The notes beneath the pieces were generated by a model. The model ran no database searches and was not told the origin of the DNA. It saw nothing but the letters and a program-made list of their open reading frames with translations. A program made the position numbers and the translations under genes. From Garcia nutans (lineage: Eukaryota; Streptophyta; Magnoliopsida; Malpighiales; Euphorbiaceae), in the NCBI GenBank assembly GCA_947685225.1, contig CANTUV010000008.1, positions 40,607,501 through 40,671,500 on the forward strand: DNA of 64,000 nucleotides, in the 5' to 3' direction. This document shows, in pieces, positions 11,988-25,466 of this stretch. Each line of letters opens with the position of its first letter. Position 1 is the first letter of the stretch.

Positions 11988-13416
11988 TGGAATTAAACAA
12001 GCTATGGTGGCTAAAGAGGTAATGATTTGTGTTGTCAATGGGTTTTGGGATTCAAGCGATAGTGATGATGATCTCGTATCGAAGAAGGAGGGGTGGACTT
12101 GGTCCGAGCCCGAAGAAGATGAAGTAATAAACACTAGATCCGGTAAGCCCTATGCAATGCCACCACCTAAGGAGGTAGAAACTAATAAGGGTAAGGAAGT
12201 TGAAGTAGGAAATAAAGAAGAAGAAGATGATGCTGTACTCAAGCAATTGAAAAGAACCCAAGCAAGTGTTAGCATTTGGGACTTATTAGCTACTTCTAAA
12301 AAGCACCGAGAAACAATAGCCAAAGCCTTAGCTAGCATGCCAATTTCTACCTCCATAACACTGGAGGAGCTGATCAACTTCATAAAAATTGGAGGGGTAA
12401 TGAAATGTGAAGAGGTTCAAGAAAAGAGTGAAGTTAATATGGGAGCAGTTTCTTTTTCAGATGCGGATTTACCAGAGGAGGGGAGAGATCACATCCGCCA
12501 TGAATTGTAATGGTCAATGATGGGTCCGCCATAAATGTTTGTCCACTTAAGATATTGCCAAAGTTAGCCATGTCAACAAGGGATATAAACCCAACCAAAG
12601 TAACAATTTAGGCTTATGACAACACTAAGAGACACGCCGAAGGGACTTTCAAAGCTGCTGTCAAGGTTGGTCTAATTGAATCTATTGTTGAGTTTGTTGT
12701 TTTAGACATACAGGTCTCCTTACTCTCGGGGCGACCATAGTTTCATCCTCTTGGTGGAGTTACTTCCACCCATCATTAAAAGATCAAGTTCCCCAACGGA
12801 GATGAGACAGTGGTCATTGAAGCTGAAGATAATGAGATTTTTAATGCTCTAATGATTGAGAGGCCTCTCAATGGTTTCCAAGTAGCTACAATTTCTGATG
12901 ATGAAGTAGTGGACTCCAAAGTCTTGAATATGATGAAGAACATGAACTACCTTCCCGGAGCTGGTCTTGGAAAGGGTAAGGCCAGTTTGACAAAGCTGCC
13001 AGACTTTAGAACTCAAACTTCCAAGAAAGGGTTGGGATATGATGAAGACAACGATGTCCAACCAAAGAAGAGTGAGAAGATGAGCTTCCCACCACTTGAA
13101 GAGATTTTTTGTCAAAGCTCCAGATATGGGACCACTCGAAGGAAAGCCCGAGCCAATCATATTTATAGGTAAGTTGATCCCAGGTTTTGAAATTTTTGCA
13201 GATGTGGCAGAGCTAGTGGACCAAGTGAAGAAAGAGCTCATCTTGTCAACCAACAAAGAATCCAATCCAAAAGAGAAGAATGAAGCTGTTCTGAAAGCCG
13301 AGAAGACTCCGGAGGAGACTGCTGCCCTGGTTGAAGAAAAGTTTGAAGACATCCTGCCTTATGATTTTGAGAACAATGATTTTGATTTTGATTTTAATCT
13401 GTCTGCTTTGTATTAG
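11988..13416 (+). pseudogene. Tat gag-pol linker, protease and G-patch-like remnant
   Basis: A frame open from 11902 to 12510 encodes an acidic linker and the Tat-typical stretch SIWDLLATSKKHRETIAKAL near 12268. The protease follows out of that frame at about 12511-12720; it keeps the GSAINVCPL context, but the catalytic D-x-G triplet reads N-D-G-S and a TAG interrupts it. From 12810 a frame encodes a glycine-rich G-patch-like region (YLPGAGLGKGK ... GLGYDED). A further frameshift leads to 13096-13416, which runs in frame with the RT portion after one TAG (13414-13416). No functional protease can be made. Confidence 0.7.
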
Positions 13417-14560
13417 GATGATGATGTTTTCTTTTCCAAAATGAATGCAATAAAGTCTGATTTTGCTTACTTGTGTGATGTTTCTCCTGATGGTTGCATA
13501 CATTCAAATAGCGGTTACATGAGCATCTTTAATATTTATTCTGTTAACACACAATCATTAAATTTGGGAACAACCGAAAATCCTAAAAACATTAGCATAG
13601 CATCCGAACTTACTCTTGATGAGAGAGAGAGATTTGAAAAAATATTCAAATATGAAGAGGTGTTTGCTTGGTCTTATGAGGATATGCTTGGAATAGATCG
13701 AGACATAGCCGAGCATCATATTCCCACTTACACTCACATGAAACCTGTCAAACAAAAGCTTAGGCGATTAAGACCTGAGTGGGATGAATTGGTTAAAGAA
13801 GAGGTCACTAAGCAAATACAAGTGACGCTCCTCGAAATGATAGAATACACAGATTGGCTAGCCAACATAGTACCTATGCTAAAGAAAGATGGAAGGATAA
13901 GGGTCTGTGTGGACAATAGAGATTTGAACAGGGCTTCCCCTAAGGATGATTTTCCTTTATCTCATATAGATGTCCTCATTGATAGTGCAGCCTCTAGCGT
14001 GCTACACTCAGGGATTTATTGGTAAATTACAAAACATTAGCAGATTCATAGCAAAGCTCACAACAATTTGTGAGCCTATCTTCAAATTGCTTAAAAAGAA
14101 TCAGCCGGTCATATGGAATGAAGAATGTCAAAAGGCCTTTGAGCGAATAAAAGAGTATTTATTGAATCCACCTATTTTAAAACCACCTAAACCTGGCACA
14201 CCTCTATTACTATACTTAGCAGTAGAAGAAGAGTCGATAGGAGCCATGCTAGCCCAAGCAAATGAGTCAGGGATTAAGCATGCAATCTACTATTTGAGTA
14301 GAAAGCTCCTACCTTATGAAATTAAGTATAGTATCATTGAAAAGACTTGTGTAGCCATGGTTTGGTCTTCTAAAAAGTTGCGGCATTACTTTTAATCGTA
14401 TAGTGTGCAACCAATTTCCAGGTTGGATCCAATGAAGTACTTAAGGGAGACACCTTCTTTGTTTGGGAAGTATGGTCGATGGTTGATAATATTAGAAGAA
14501 TTTGAGATTGAATATGTAACCAGGAAAATAATCAAAGGTAGAGCAGTGGCATAATTCCTG
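13417..14560 (+). pseudogene. pol: Tat reverse transcriptase and RNase H pseudogene, catalytic core deleted
   Basis: Residues from 13660 match the Tat RT N-terminus (FAWSYEDM, then KPVKQKLRRLRPEWDE, then CVDNRDLNRASPKDDFPL). At about 14000 the frame jumps from IDVLIDSAAS straight to the post-palm segment GFIGKLQNISRFIA. The block carrying the active-site aspartates, normally some 200 residues, is therefore missing. The connection and first RNase H (14030-14395) follow in another frame and end at a stop in the HYF region; similarity continues in pieces to about 14560. The deletion rules out RT activity. Confidence 0.85.
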
Positions 14561-14614
14561 GCCCAACAACCATTACCAGAAAATGAAGAGGTAATCTTGG
14601 AATTTCCGGATGAA

Positions 14615-15222
14615 CATTAGAAGCAATTGAAGTACAAGGGTGGAAAATATATTTTGATGGAGCAGTAAACAGGAAAGGAGCAGGTTTGGGAGTTATACTA
14701 GAGTCGTCCGAAGGGAAACTCATCCCTTTAGCCAAAAAGTTGAAATTTAGGGCAACTAATAATATGGTGGAGTACGAAGCTTGTATTTTCAGTTTGGAAA
14801 CCCTAATGATTATGAAGGTGAATAAGGTGGAAGTTTTTGGCAATTCATTGCTGGTAGTATCCCAAGTAAATGGAGAGTGGGAGTTGAAAAAGGAAAAATT
14901 AAAACCATACCACCATTACTTGACCATGATGAAGAAGAACTTTAAGGTGTATAGGTTTATGCACCTATCGTGAGAAGAAAATCAGATGGCTGATGCCCTA
15001 GCCACATTGGCTTCGGTATGGGAAAACCCTTTCAGTTTGTTTCTTAAACCTCTGATTTTGACCAGTTTATCAACTCCTTGCTATGAATATGAAACAATCA
15101 TGGAAATTGATACAGACCACGATGCATGGTATGATACTATAAGGCGATTTTTGGAAGAAAAGGAATACCCGCCCGGGGAAACAAAGAAAGAAAGAAGAGC
15201 CATAAGGCGGTGGTCATTGTAA
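14615..15222 (+). pseudogene. Tat second RNase H (archaeal-type) and linker, degenerate
   Basis: From about 14640 the frame encodes a complete RNase H fold start (WKIYFDGAVNRKGAGLGVIL), the glutamate motif (MVEYEACI) and a late Asp motif (MADALATLAS near 14986). The third acidic position reads FGNS where the family has GDS, an Asp-to-Asn change (GAT-type to AAT). A stop at about 14971-14973 splits the frame. This extra RNase H is a Tat-lineage marker. Confidence 0.8.
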
Positions 15223-15936
15223 TACATCACCTTCCATGGGGAGTTATATCGAAGATGGCCTGCTGGGGTGCATTTGAGATGTTTAAGAATTCCTGAAGTG
15301 GAGTGCATCATGTTAGAAATACATACAAAAAGTTACGGTCCACACATGAGTGGTTTGGCCCTAGTTAAGAAGATCATTCGACAAGGTTACTACTAGTTGA
15401 CCATGGAGAGAGATTGTATTGAGTTTGTAAAGAAGTGCAAACAATGTCAGATGTATGGTAACTTGAATCACATGCCTCCTGAAGAATTGAATTCTATGTC
15501 TTCATCCTGGCCATTTGCCACCTAGGGTATCGATATTATAGGAGAGATACATCCGACAGCTTCAAATGGTCACCATTTCATTGTGATAGCAGTAGATTAT
15601 TTTTTAAAATGGGTCGAAGCCGAATCCTTCAACAAACTAGGTGCAAGCCAAACGACTAGATTTATTGAAAAGAACCTCATCTGTAGATACGGGATCCCAC
15701 ACAGTGTGATATCAGACAATGGGGTACAGTTTCAAGGAGTAGTTAAGGATTTATTCTCGAAGTACCAAATCTCTCAACATAGATCCTCTCCTTATAGACC
15801 AAAGGCTAATGGTGCAGTAGAAGCAACAAATAAGACAATTAAGCAAATTCTGTCCAAGATGACCAAGACTTACAGGGATTGGTCAGAGATGCTTCCCTTT
15901 GCTTTATGGGGATATAGGACAAGTGTGCGAACGCCC
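15223..15936 (+). pseudogene. Tat integrase pseudogene, first part
   Basis: The His/Cys zinc-binding region lies around 15330-15450 (CKQCQ at its end). The catalytic core follows: first Asp in GIDIIGE near 15530, second Asp in ISDNGVQF near 15715, Glu in NGAVEATNKT near 15825. All three acidic residues are present. In-frame TAG stops at 15394-15396 and 15523-15525 lie where relatives have Trp. The frame runs into the LARD array at 15937; the rest of the protein is at 48051-48490. Confidence 0.85.
15932..15936. repeat. Left TSD (CGCCC) of the LARD array
   Basis: The right copy at 48051-48055 reads TGCCC. The single difference is a CG-to-TG change, as expected of decay at a methylated CpG. Integrase coding continues directly across the site. 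Confidence 0.8.
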
Positions 15937-16485
15937 TGTAATATTCCAAAATACTCCCGAAAAGTTTTGGAATAATTATTGTTGTATTTTGATTTAATGT
16001 GTATATTGAAGTGAAGAGAATGTATATGTTGTATCTATGGGAATATATAAAAGTTAAATTAATAAAGGCTAAAAGAAGAGCAATGAATTAACTTAATATC
16101 TGATTTTGGTGTGCATTGGAATTGTAGTAGTGAGAAGATATGTTGGTAAAATATGTAAGGAAAATATTATAAGAGCTAGATGGATATGAAGGATAAAATG
16201 TATATATAGTATTTGAAGGATATGAGAAATATAAATGCAATATATATAAAATATACATATACCCACATATACATCACATATACATGATGTATAAAATGGT
16301 GTAGGAAAAGTAAGTTATATAATTAAATAATAATAATAATAATAAAAGGAAAAGAAGAAAAGAAAGTCAAAGAATGGACATGTGTATGGTGGAGATGTTA
16401 AGGGAATTATATATATATATATGATAAGTATGAGAAAAGAAGAGAAGATTTTCTTTCTTTCTTCTTCTTTTTCTTCTTCTTGCAC

Positions 16486-16540
<55 letters not shown>

Positions 16541-17244
16541 GATTTCATCAATATACACATCAAATCCAAAGGGATTTTGAGAGAATTGAAGAGGGTTATT
16601 GAAGATTTGGCATAATATCCAAGTAAGTATTCATTTCCTTGTATGGATTTCTATTGTTTGAGTTTGGATTTGATATGGTTGGTGTGTGATGGTGATGATA
16701 ATAAAGATTAAAGTATATATACATATATGTGGAATTGGTATTTAGATGATGGATTATTGAAATTGTTTAATAAGGGTTTAATATAAAGGAGTTGGAGAAT
16801 TTAATAATTGATATATGATTGATGTATGTTTGTGTTTAAGGAAATTGAAAACATAAAATACATGAGTTTGGATCCTAGAGAGAGATGTGATTTGTGAGTT
16901 GTGATCTAAAGTTTTAGAATGAGTTTCATAAGTAATACTTGCATTAGAATTCATGTATCTTATCATTTTATTTGAATTAGGTTGTGAAGGAAGTGGAATG
17001 CTCTACTTTAAGTGGTGAAGAGTTCTTGGAAGGTAAAGTGTATAAATTGGTGTGTGTGGTTCTTAAGGTAAGTACAAACTACATTAATTTGTAATTGTGT
17101 TAATGAATCTAATGCATTGTTGATGTGTACTAATGGTGTGAATATTGTGATAAGCATGTACTATATGTGTCTAGAATATTGATTACATCCATTTGAATCA
17201 TGCTATATTGTGTACAATGTGAGTTAATGCAATCAAGGAGGCTT

Positions 17245-17530
17245 GGCCGTGTTTGGTTTTTAAATTTTTGAGAGACACGGCCAAAATTTAAGGAGAGACA
17301 CGGCCAAGTTTTGGGAGACACGGCCAAGTTAGGGGAAACTTGGCCGTGTTGGATGATTTTTGGAGAGACACGACCACTGTCTTGGCCGTGTCCCTTGACT
17401 GTGTCTGCCACTGCCTGATTTCTTCATTCATATTGGTTTCTTTGGATTTAAGGGAGACACGGCCAAGCTGAGGGAGTCTTGGCCGTGTTGGAGCTTGTGT
17501 TGAGAGACACGGCCACAAGCTTGGCCGTGT
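17245..17530 (+). repeat. GACACGGCCAAG inverted-repeat cluster in LTR-a
   Basis: GACACGGCCAAG occurs at 17297-17308 and 17317-17328, with several reverse complements (CTTGGCCGTGT) nearby. Equivalent clusters: 23510-23800, 29760-30050 and 36010-36305. The same 12-mer occurs in the Athila LTRs. Confidence 0.85.
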
Positions 17531-18844
17531 CCCTTGAGTGTGTTAGCTATTGATATTTATTCTTGACTATTCTTACATTGTGGAATCCTCCAAAGGTCTT
17601 TTTGTATCTACACTTTAAATATACTTAAAACAAAGATGACCTAAACAAATGTATATTGAGGATTCTAAATCTAAGAATAATGCAAATTATATATGTGTAT
17701 ATCAATGATGATCATTTTTAATGGATGTTTAATATGTTTGATTATGTATATTTCAACAATGAGGTATTATAATGTGAAATGAGACACATGCTTATGAGAT
17801 ATAATGCTATGAGTTGGTTATACTACATGAGTATCCTATTGGCAATGAATATAGCATGGAGAGCTATGTTGAGTAATGAAACTATGAAGATAAAATATGA
17901 ATGTTTTGATATGATATGATAGGGAACAATGAAAGGTTTTGAAATATACTATTCTCTTATATTGGTTTTGAATCTTGATTGTGACATTAGCATTACATTG
18001 AAGCCATTGTGATTGGCTATGATGATTCAAATGTGATGTGAAGCCATTGTGATTGGCTATGATGATTCAATTGAGAATGAAATTGCGAAATGAATTGTGT
18101 GGCTAATGTGTTATTCCATTTTCAGAGTTTGTGGTTGGTGGCATGCCTAATATTGGTAACAATCTCTTGAAGTTAGGTTGGATTTGATCCTTGAAGCCTA
18201 ATTGAGATGTTACAACCCTTGAAGCTAGGTTGGGTTGGTTCTTGAAGCCAAGTTGGGTTGATACTTGGCATGCTTTGTTCCCCTTGATGCTTGGTTGAAC
18301 CTAATCCTTGAAGCCTAGTTGGGTTTATGATAATGATAAATGTGATAATTAAACCAAAACATTAACTCTGAAAGTGGAATGGCATATTAGTTTCTTTTGG
18401 GCCCATGCTTGTGCTTGTTGATATGTGATTCTTGAATAGTGAAACAAATGAATAATGAGATATATGTTGTTTTTGCTTTAATATGTCCTATAGAGTGAGA
18501 TATAATGTTATGTGATAGTTATAATACATAAGTAAATTATTGACAGTGGATGTGGATTAAAAGAACTATGTTGAATGATGAGAAATGAAAGTACAACATG
18601 AAAGTAAAATATGGATGTGAATGTAGACATTGAGAATATTTTTATGAATATCTTAATAAGTCATGGAGTTGTGATTTGTGTCAATAATATATGTGTATAT
18701 GTGTATATAATAAAGACATTAGTAGAAGTATATAGGAAAGGTGTATTCAATATGGGAAAACTTGGTAAGAAAATAATGACATATAAAGTTATCATGAAAA
18801 TATAATTTTTCTGTAATGTATATTTATAGGAATTATTTGTATTA

Positions 18845-18881
18845 CTAAGCTCTCGGGCTTAGCGCGGTTGTGTAATCGCGC
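18845..18881 (+). promoter_or_regulatory. Double-dyad site in LTR-a
   Basis: CTAAGC with GCTTAG is followed, sharing one base, by GCGCGGTT with AATCGCGC (one G-U) around loop GTGT. Copies: 25107-25143, 31360-31396, 47691-47727 (first stem mutated), and the Tekay LTRs at 38827-38864 and 46295-46332. Confidence 0.7.
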
Positions 18882-19204
18882 AGGTGGTTATGAGGTTGAT
18901 CTGGAAGTCCAGCTGTTATGCTACGAGAAGAGTAAGAGTGTTTCGAGACCAACTAGAAGGTGATGCATACATGTGTGATTTAATTATATTGTATTTTAAA
19001 TAAGAATGAGATTATTATATACATATATAAGATCCTTGAAAGTATAATGATTTTGTAAATGTTCTTTAAATTAATGTAATATTGTTTGAACTCGGATAAA
19101 GGTTTTTAATTTGAATCTAAAAGTGACATTCTTATACTTTATATACGTATTGTATGTATACTAGGTATATGTATAGTACTTATATAGAGTATGAGGGTGT
19201 TACA

Positions 19205-20294
19205 ATTATTTTGGTATCAGAGCTTAGGTTCGAGATTCTCGGCCTAAGTAAAATTAAAAAGAGAAAGTTTTGAAAAACTTAAAGAGAATTAAAAAGAAAA
19301 GTTTTGAAATGGAATTTGTAATACATGCATATGCTTTCACACCTAGGTTGGTCTCGGATGTGGCATTATGTGAATTGTAATGTAATTGAATTAGATGAAA
19401 TGAATAATAGCATGTGGATAAAGTTCTGCATGAAAGGAAAATTAAAGAAAGAAATTATATGGAAAAAATTAATATAAGCTTAATTGATAAAATAAATAAT
19501 GGGAGTTTACTTAAGGAAAGCAAATATTGAAATATTGCTTATTGAGATGTGGTTGTAATATAAAGAAATGAATAAAAGAATATAGTTGGAAATGAGTTAA
19601 AAATAAAATCAAGATTTAAGTATGTAATCTTTTTTATACAGTTTGGATCTCTTTCTAATAAACCTTATGTTTGGATTATTAGAGGGAGGAAATATTGTTG
19701 GATTGTTAAAATAGATAGATATGTTATTAATTGAAGAGAGTATGGTGAAATATTAAGTGAGTTGATTGGTATAAACAAAATGTGATCATTTAAGGTTTGG
19801 GTGTATAAAGTTAAAGTTTTGTTTAAAAGAAAAAGAGATGATGTTGGTTAAGTAAAAAGATATATTGGTATTGTTTATATTGTTATTGTAATGCAACATT
19901 GTGATTTCGATGTTAAAAATTGTAATATGTTTGAATATTGTGAAAGCTCATGTTAATGGTGGTAATATGCGACATTTGGATTTTTGAAATGAGTTTAATA
20001 ATTGTGAAAATTATATGTTTGGATGTTGCTTTGTGGTATGTATATAAGATGTTTTTAAAGTCGATATTAAGAAAAGATGAGAATTGTAAGTTGAAATTTA
20101 AGTGAAATAGTGATTTGAGAATTTAGAATTTTAATGGAATGTTGATAAAGATTATTTAGATATTAAACATATGAGCTATTTGCAATGCATATTCTTGCAT
20201 ATGAGAATTTATTTTGAAATAAAAGATAAGTGTGAAAGAGATGTCACATTAGATATGTGATTAAGATTTTTGTGAAATATTATTATGAGTAGAG

Positions 20295-20326
<32 letters not shown>

Positions 20327-22181
20327 GTTGATAAATACTTTACATTATGTCAAAAGAATGAGAATGATAATGTTAAAAAAAATGATGATAAACATTAAAT
20401 TGGTATAGATTGTATGCGAAAGAGGAATTAAATAAAAGTACATAAGTGTAATATGTAAGTAATATGAAAAGTGAGTCACATTGTGGATGTGGCCTATGAA
20501 TATGTAGGTGATAATTATTGGTATAATGATATTAAGAATGATATTGCATGTATTAGTGGACCTAAGAGAGATTAGGTCTTGAACTGTGCAAAGCTAGATG
20601 GATTATGTAATGAAATTAAGAGTGAGAATGGACTCGAGTAATATTGGATGGTGAAATTGTTATAGTAATCACTGAATCTGATAATTATAAAATATTTTGA
20701 GTTCCAAGGTATTTACATGTGGGAAGGTTTTATGTATATGTGTATAATGGGAGATTGTAAGTGGATTAGAAATAGATTTGAAATGGAGTGACAAAAGGGA
20801 AATTGTGTAAGAATTGTATATGATTGAATTTATATATGTAAGAGATGTTAATAGTAATATTGTTGAAATACGAATTACGCTAATGATGGCCACATAAATG
20901 AGTGCAAATTGAGTTGAAATGGAGTTGGAGTGTGTTAACTCTTGATGTAGCAAAAGTTTAGAGAATGAATATGTAATTCCTGTGATCTAATTTAGCTTTG
21001 TAATTGGAAAGGTTAAAACAGGAATAATAGAGGAACAGAATTGATTATGAGGCTACAGGCATAATCGTTAATCTCTTATGATTATATGATTTGTTTAGTA
21101 TATTTGGCCGATTAGCTTTGTTATCCCCAGCTTTGGGATTGGGATAATATGACTGTAATGCAGTTTTGGTGAGATTGATAATTTTGTTTCTAGAAACGTG
21201 ATCAAGAATTATAATTGGTAAAGTTATACTTTATCATTTTGTGTTAGAAATTTTTTTATAATTTTGAAAAGTAAGGAAAGAAAAGAGAATTATGAAAATG
21301 TTTTGAGTTATAGATAATGTGATAAAAAGGCAATTATTGTAAGTATAGTAAAGGTATGAAATGTGAAGAAATATTAAAAAGGGAGAAATTATAAAAAAAT
21401 ATGACTGAAAGTTATATTGAATATGTTTATGGTATGAAGTGAATAAGTGAATGGGCTTAAGATTTAAGTGAGTGAACTATGGATAGAAAGTATGGTATGA
21501 GATGATCATGAGAATTGGTGGAAATTATACTAAGATAGTAGGAAATAAACTATGTGTATATTGAAAGATAATTTAAATTAATTTGTAATCATGATAATTT
21601 TACTGAATGTGGATCTGAAGAGATCAGGATTTGAATATAAGTTTGTTCTAATGGAATTAGGTTATATATATATTGTGAAATTTCATGATAAGTTTAAATA
21701 AATTAATTGTTGATTTGAATTAAACAAGATGGTATATTGTGATAGATAGATCAATTGATCTGGATTTGGTTTAAAATTGTGAATCATTATTGAAAATTTA
21801 ATATGTAAAGTTGTATTAAGAGTAATTATAAAGAGATGAAGTAATAGCATATTATGAAGATAATGATTAGACGAGGTATAAGTATATTATAAGATGATTT
21901 GATTTTTGATATAAAGGTAATTTCATTGGGAATGTGAGAAAATATCTTGATTGCTTTGTTGAAGAAGTAATAATATATATATATATGTATAATGATGAAT
22001 TATGAAATTTAAAGAAGTTGATTAACTCTACGGGAGAAGAGTATAAATTATATGATTTGATGATATAATAACTTAAGAATATAATTAACTTCATATGGAA
22101 GTTAAGATGGTATTGTATTATGAATGGATTACAATTATACTAGATAATTTCGAGGACGAAATTATTTAAGGGGGAGAGAAT
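19205..22181 (+). other. Array body 1 (non-coding)
   Basis: The PBS TGGTATCAGAGC is at 19212-19223, a perfect 12-base match to the initiator-Met tRNA complement. The pre-PPT hairpin is at 22144-22165 (loop GAGGAC) and the PPT AAGGGGGAGAGAAT at 22168-22181. No gag or pol. It holds the GACCTAA/TTAGGTC dyad at 20559-20578 and an (AT)n tract near 20297-20320 whose length differs between units. It differs from bodies 2 and 3 at several shared sites. Confidence 0.88.
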
Positions 22182-22740
22182 TGTAATATTTCAAAATACT
22201 CTCGAAAAGTTTTGGAATAATTATTGTTGTATTTGGATTTATTGTGTATATTGAAGTGAAGAGAATGTATATGTTGTATCTATGGGAATATATAAAAGTT
22301 AAATTAATAAAGGCTAAAAGAAGAGCAATGAATTAACTTAATATCTGATTTTGGTGTGCATTGGAATTGTAGTAGTGAGAAGATATGTTGGTAAAATATG
22401 TAAGGAAAATATTATAAGAGCTAGATGGATATGAAGGATAAAATGTATATATGGTATTTGAAGGATATGAGAAATATAAATGCAATATATATAAAATATA
22501 CATATACCCACATATACATCACATATACATGATGTATAAAATGGTGTAGGAAAAGTAAGTTATATAATTAAATAATAATAATAATAATAAAAGGAAAAGA
22601 AGAAAAGAAAGTCAAAGAATGGACATGTGTATGGTGGAGATGTTAAGGGAATTATATATATATATATATATATATATGATAAGTATGAGAAAAGAAGAGA
22701 AGATTTTCTTTCTTTCTTCTTCTTTTTCTTCTTCTTGCAC

Positions 22741-22805
<65 letters not shown>

Positions 22806-25466
22806 GATTTTATCAATATACACATCAAATCCAAAGGGATTTTGAGAGAATTGAAGAGGGTTATTGGAGATTTGGCATAATATCCAAGTAAGTATTCATT
22901 TCCTTGTATGGATTTCTATTGTTTGAGTTTGGATTTGATATGGTTGGTGTGTGATGGTGATGATAATAAAGATTGAAGTATATATATATATATGTGGAAT
23001 TGGTATTTAGATGATGGATTATTGAAATTGTTTAATAAGGGTTTAATATAAAGGAGTTGGAGAATTTAATAATTGATATTTGATTGATGTATGTTTGTGT
23101 TTAAGGAAATTGAAAACATAAAATACATGAGTTTGGATCCTAGAGAGAGATGTGATTTGTGAGTTGTGATCTAAAGTTTTAGAATGAGTTTCATAAGTAA
23201 TACTTGCATTAGAATTCATGTATCTTATCATTTTATTTGAATTAGGTTGTGAAGGAAGTGGAATGCTCTACTTTAAGTGGTGAAGAGTTCTTGGAAGGTA
23301 AAGTGTATAAATTGGTGTGTGTGGTTCTTAAGGTAAGTACAAACTACATTAATTTGTAATTGTGTTAATGAATCTAATGCATTGTTGATGTGTACTAATG
23401 GTGTGAATATTGTGATAAGCATGTACTATATGTGTCTAGAATATTGATTACATCCATTTGAATCATGCTATATTGTGTACAATGTGAGTTAATGCAATCA
23501 AGGAGGCTTGGCCGTGTTTGGTTTTAAATTTTTGAGAGACACGGCCAAAATTTAAGGAGAGACACGGCCAAGTTTTGGGAGACACGGCCAAGTTAGGGGA
23601 AACTTGGCCGTGTTGGATGATTTTTGGAGAGACACGGCCACTGTCTTGGCCGTGTCCCTTGACTGTGTCTGCCACTGCCTGATTTCTTCATTCATATTGG
23701 TTTCTTTGGATTTAAGGGAGACACGGCCAAGCTAAGGGAGTCTTGGCCGTGTTGGAGCTTGTGTTGAGAGACACGGCCATAAGCTTGGTCGTGTCCCTTT
23801 AATGTGTTAGCTATTGATATTTATTCTTGACTATTCTTACATTGTGGAATCCTCCAAAGGTCTTTTTGTATCTACACTTTAAATATACTTAAAACAAAGA
23901 TGACCTAAACAAATGTATATTGAGGATTCTAAATCTAAGAATAATGCAAATTATATATGTGTATATCAATGATGATCATTTTTAATGGATGTTTAATATG
24001 TTTGATTATGTATATTTCAACAATGAGGTATTATAATGTGAAATGAGACACATGCTTATGAGATATAATGCTATGAGTTGGTTATACTACATGAGTATCC
24101 TATTGGCAATGAATATAGCATGGAGAGCTATGTTGAGTAATGAAACTATGAAGATAAAATATGAATGTTTTGATATGATATGATAGGGAACAATGAAAGG
24201 TTTTGAAATATACTATTCTCTTATATTGGTTTTGAATCTTGATTGTGACATTAGCATTACATTGAAGCCATTGTGATTGGCTATGATGATTCAAATGTGA
24301 TGTGAAGCCATTGTGATTGGCTATGATGATTCAATTGAGAATGAAATTGCGAAATGAATTGTGTGGCTAATGTGTTATTCCATTTTCAGAGTTTGTGGTT
24401 GGTGGCATGCCTAATATTGGTAACAATCTCTTGAAGTTAGGTTGGATTTGATCCTTGAAGCCTAATTGAGATGTTACAACCCTTGAAGCTAGGTTGGGTT
24501 GGTTCTTAAAGCCAAGTTGGGTTGATACTTGGCATGCTTTGTTCCCCTTGAAGCTTGGTTGAACCTAATCCTTGAAGCCTAGTTGGGTTTATGATAATGA
24601 TAAATGTGATAATTAAACCAAAACATTAACTCTGAAAGTGGAATGGCATATTAGTTTCTTTTGGGACCATGCTTGTGCTTGTTGATATGTGATTCTTGAA
24701 TAGTGAAACAAATGAATAATGAGATATATGTTGTTTTTGCTTTAATATGTCCTATAGAGTGAGATATAATGTTATGTGATAGTTATAATACATAAGTAAA
24801 TTATTGACAGTGGATGTCGATTAAAAGAACTATGTTGAATGATGAGAAATGAAAGTACAACATGAAAGTAAAATATGGATGTGAATGTAGACATTGAGAA
24901 TATTTTTATGAATATCTTAATAAGTCATGGAGTTGTGATTTGTGTCAATAATATATGTGTATATGCGTATATAATAAAGACATTAGTAGAAGTATATAGG
25001 AAAGGTGTATTCAATATGGGAAAACTTGGTAAGAAAATAATGACATAAAGTTATCATGAAAATATAATTTTTCTGTAATGTATATTTATAGGAATTATTT
25101 GTATTACTAAGCTCTCGGGCTTAGCGCGGTTGTGTAATCGCGCAAGTGGTTATGTGGTTGATCTAGAAGTCCAGCTGTTATGCTACGAGAAGAGTAAGAG
25201 TGTTTCGAGACCAACTAGAAGGTGATGCATACATGTGTGATTTAATTATATTGTATTTTAAATAAGAATGAGATTATTATATACATATATAAGATCCTTG
25301 AAAGTATAATGATTTTGTAAATGTTCTTTAAATTAATGTAATATTGTTTGAACTCGGATAAAGGTTTTTAATTTGAATCTAAAAGTGACATTCTTATACT
25401 TTATATACGTATTGTATGTATACTAGGTATATGTATAGTACTTATATAGAGTATGAGGGTGTTACA
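22182..25466 (+). repeat. Array LTR-b (3285 bp)
   Basis: Same structure as LTR-a. Its first bases read TGTAATATTTC, shared with LTR-d but not with a or c. It is bounded left by the PPT of body 1 and right by the PBS of body 2. Confidence 0.92.

Larger units (their letters stand above)
15937..19204 (+). repeat. Array LTR-a (3268 bp)
   Basis: TGTAATATTCC...GGTGTTACA. It contains GA and TAA microsatellites, the GACACGGCCAAG cluster (17245-17530), a 40-bp tandem duplication starting GCCATTGTGATTGG (18003 and 18043), the CTTGAAGC repeat block (18165-18320) and the double-dyad site (18845-18881). Confidence 0.92.

Noticed and set aside
20669..20953. Antisense 94-codon frame repeated in all three array bodies (also 26923-27207, 33172-33456)
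   Set aside because: Repeated because the DNA is repeated. The related stretch in L1 (1937-2206) does not keep the protein sequence beyond part of the frame, and there is no family similarity.
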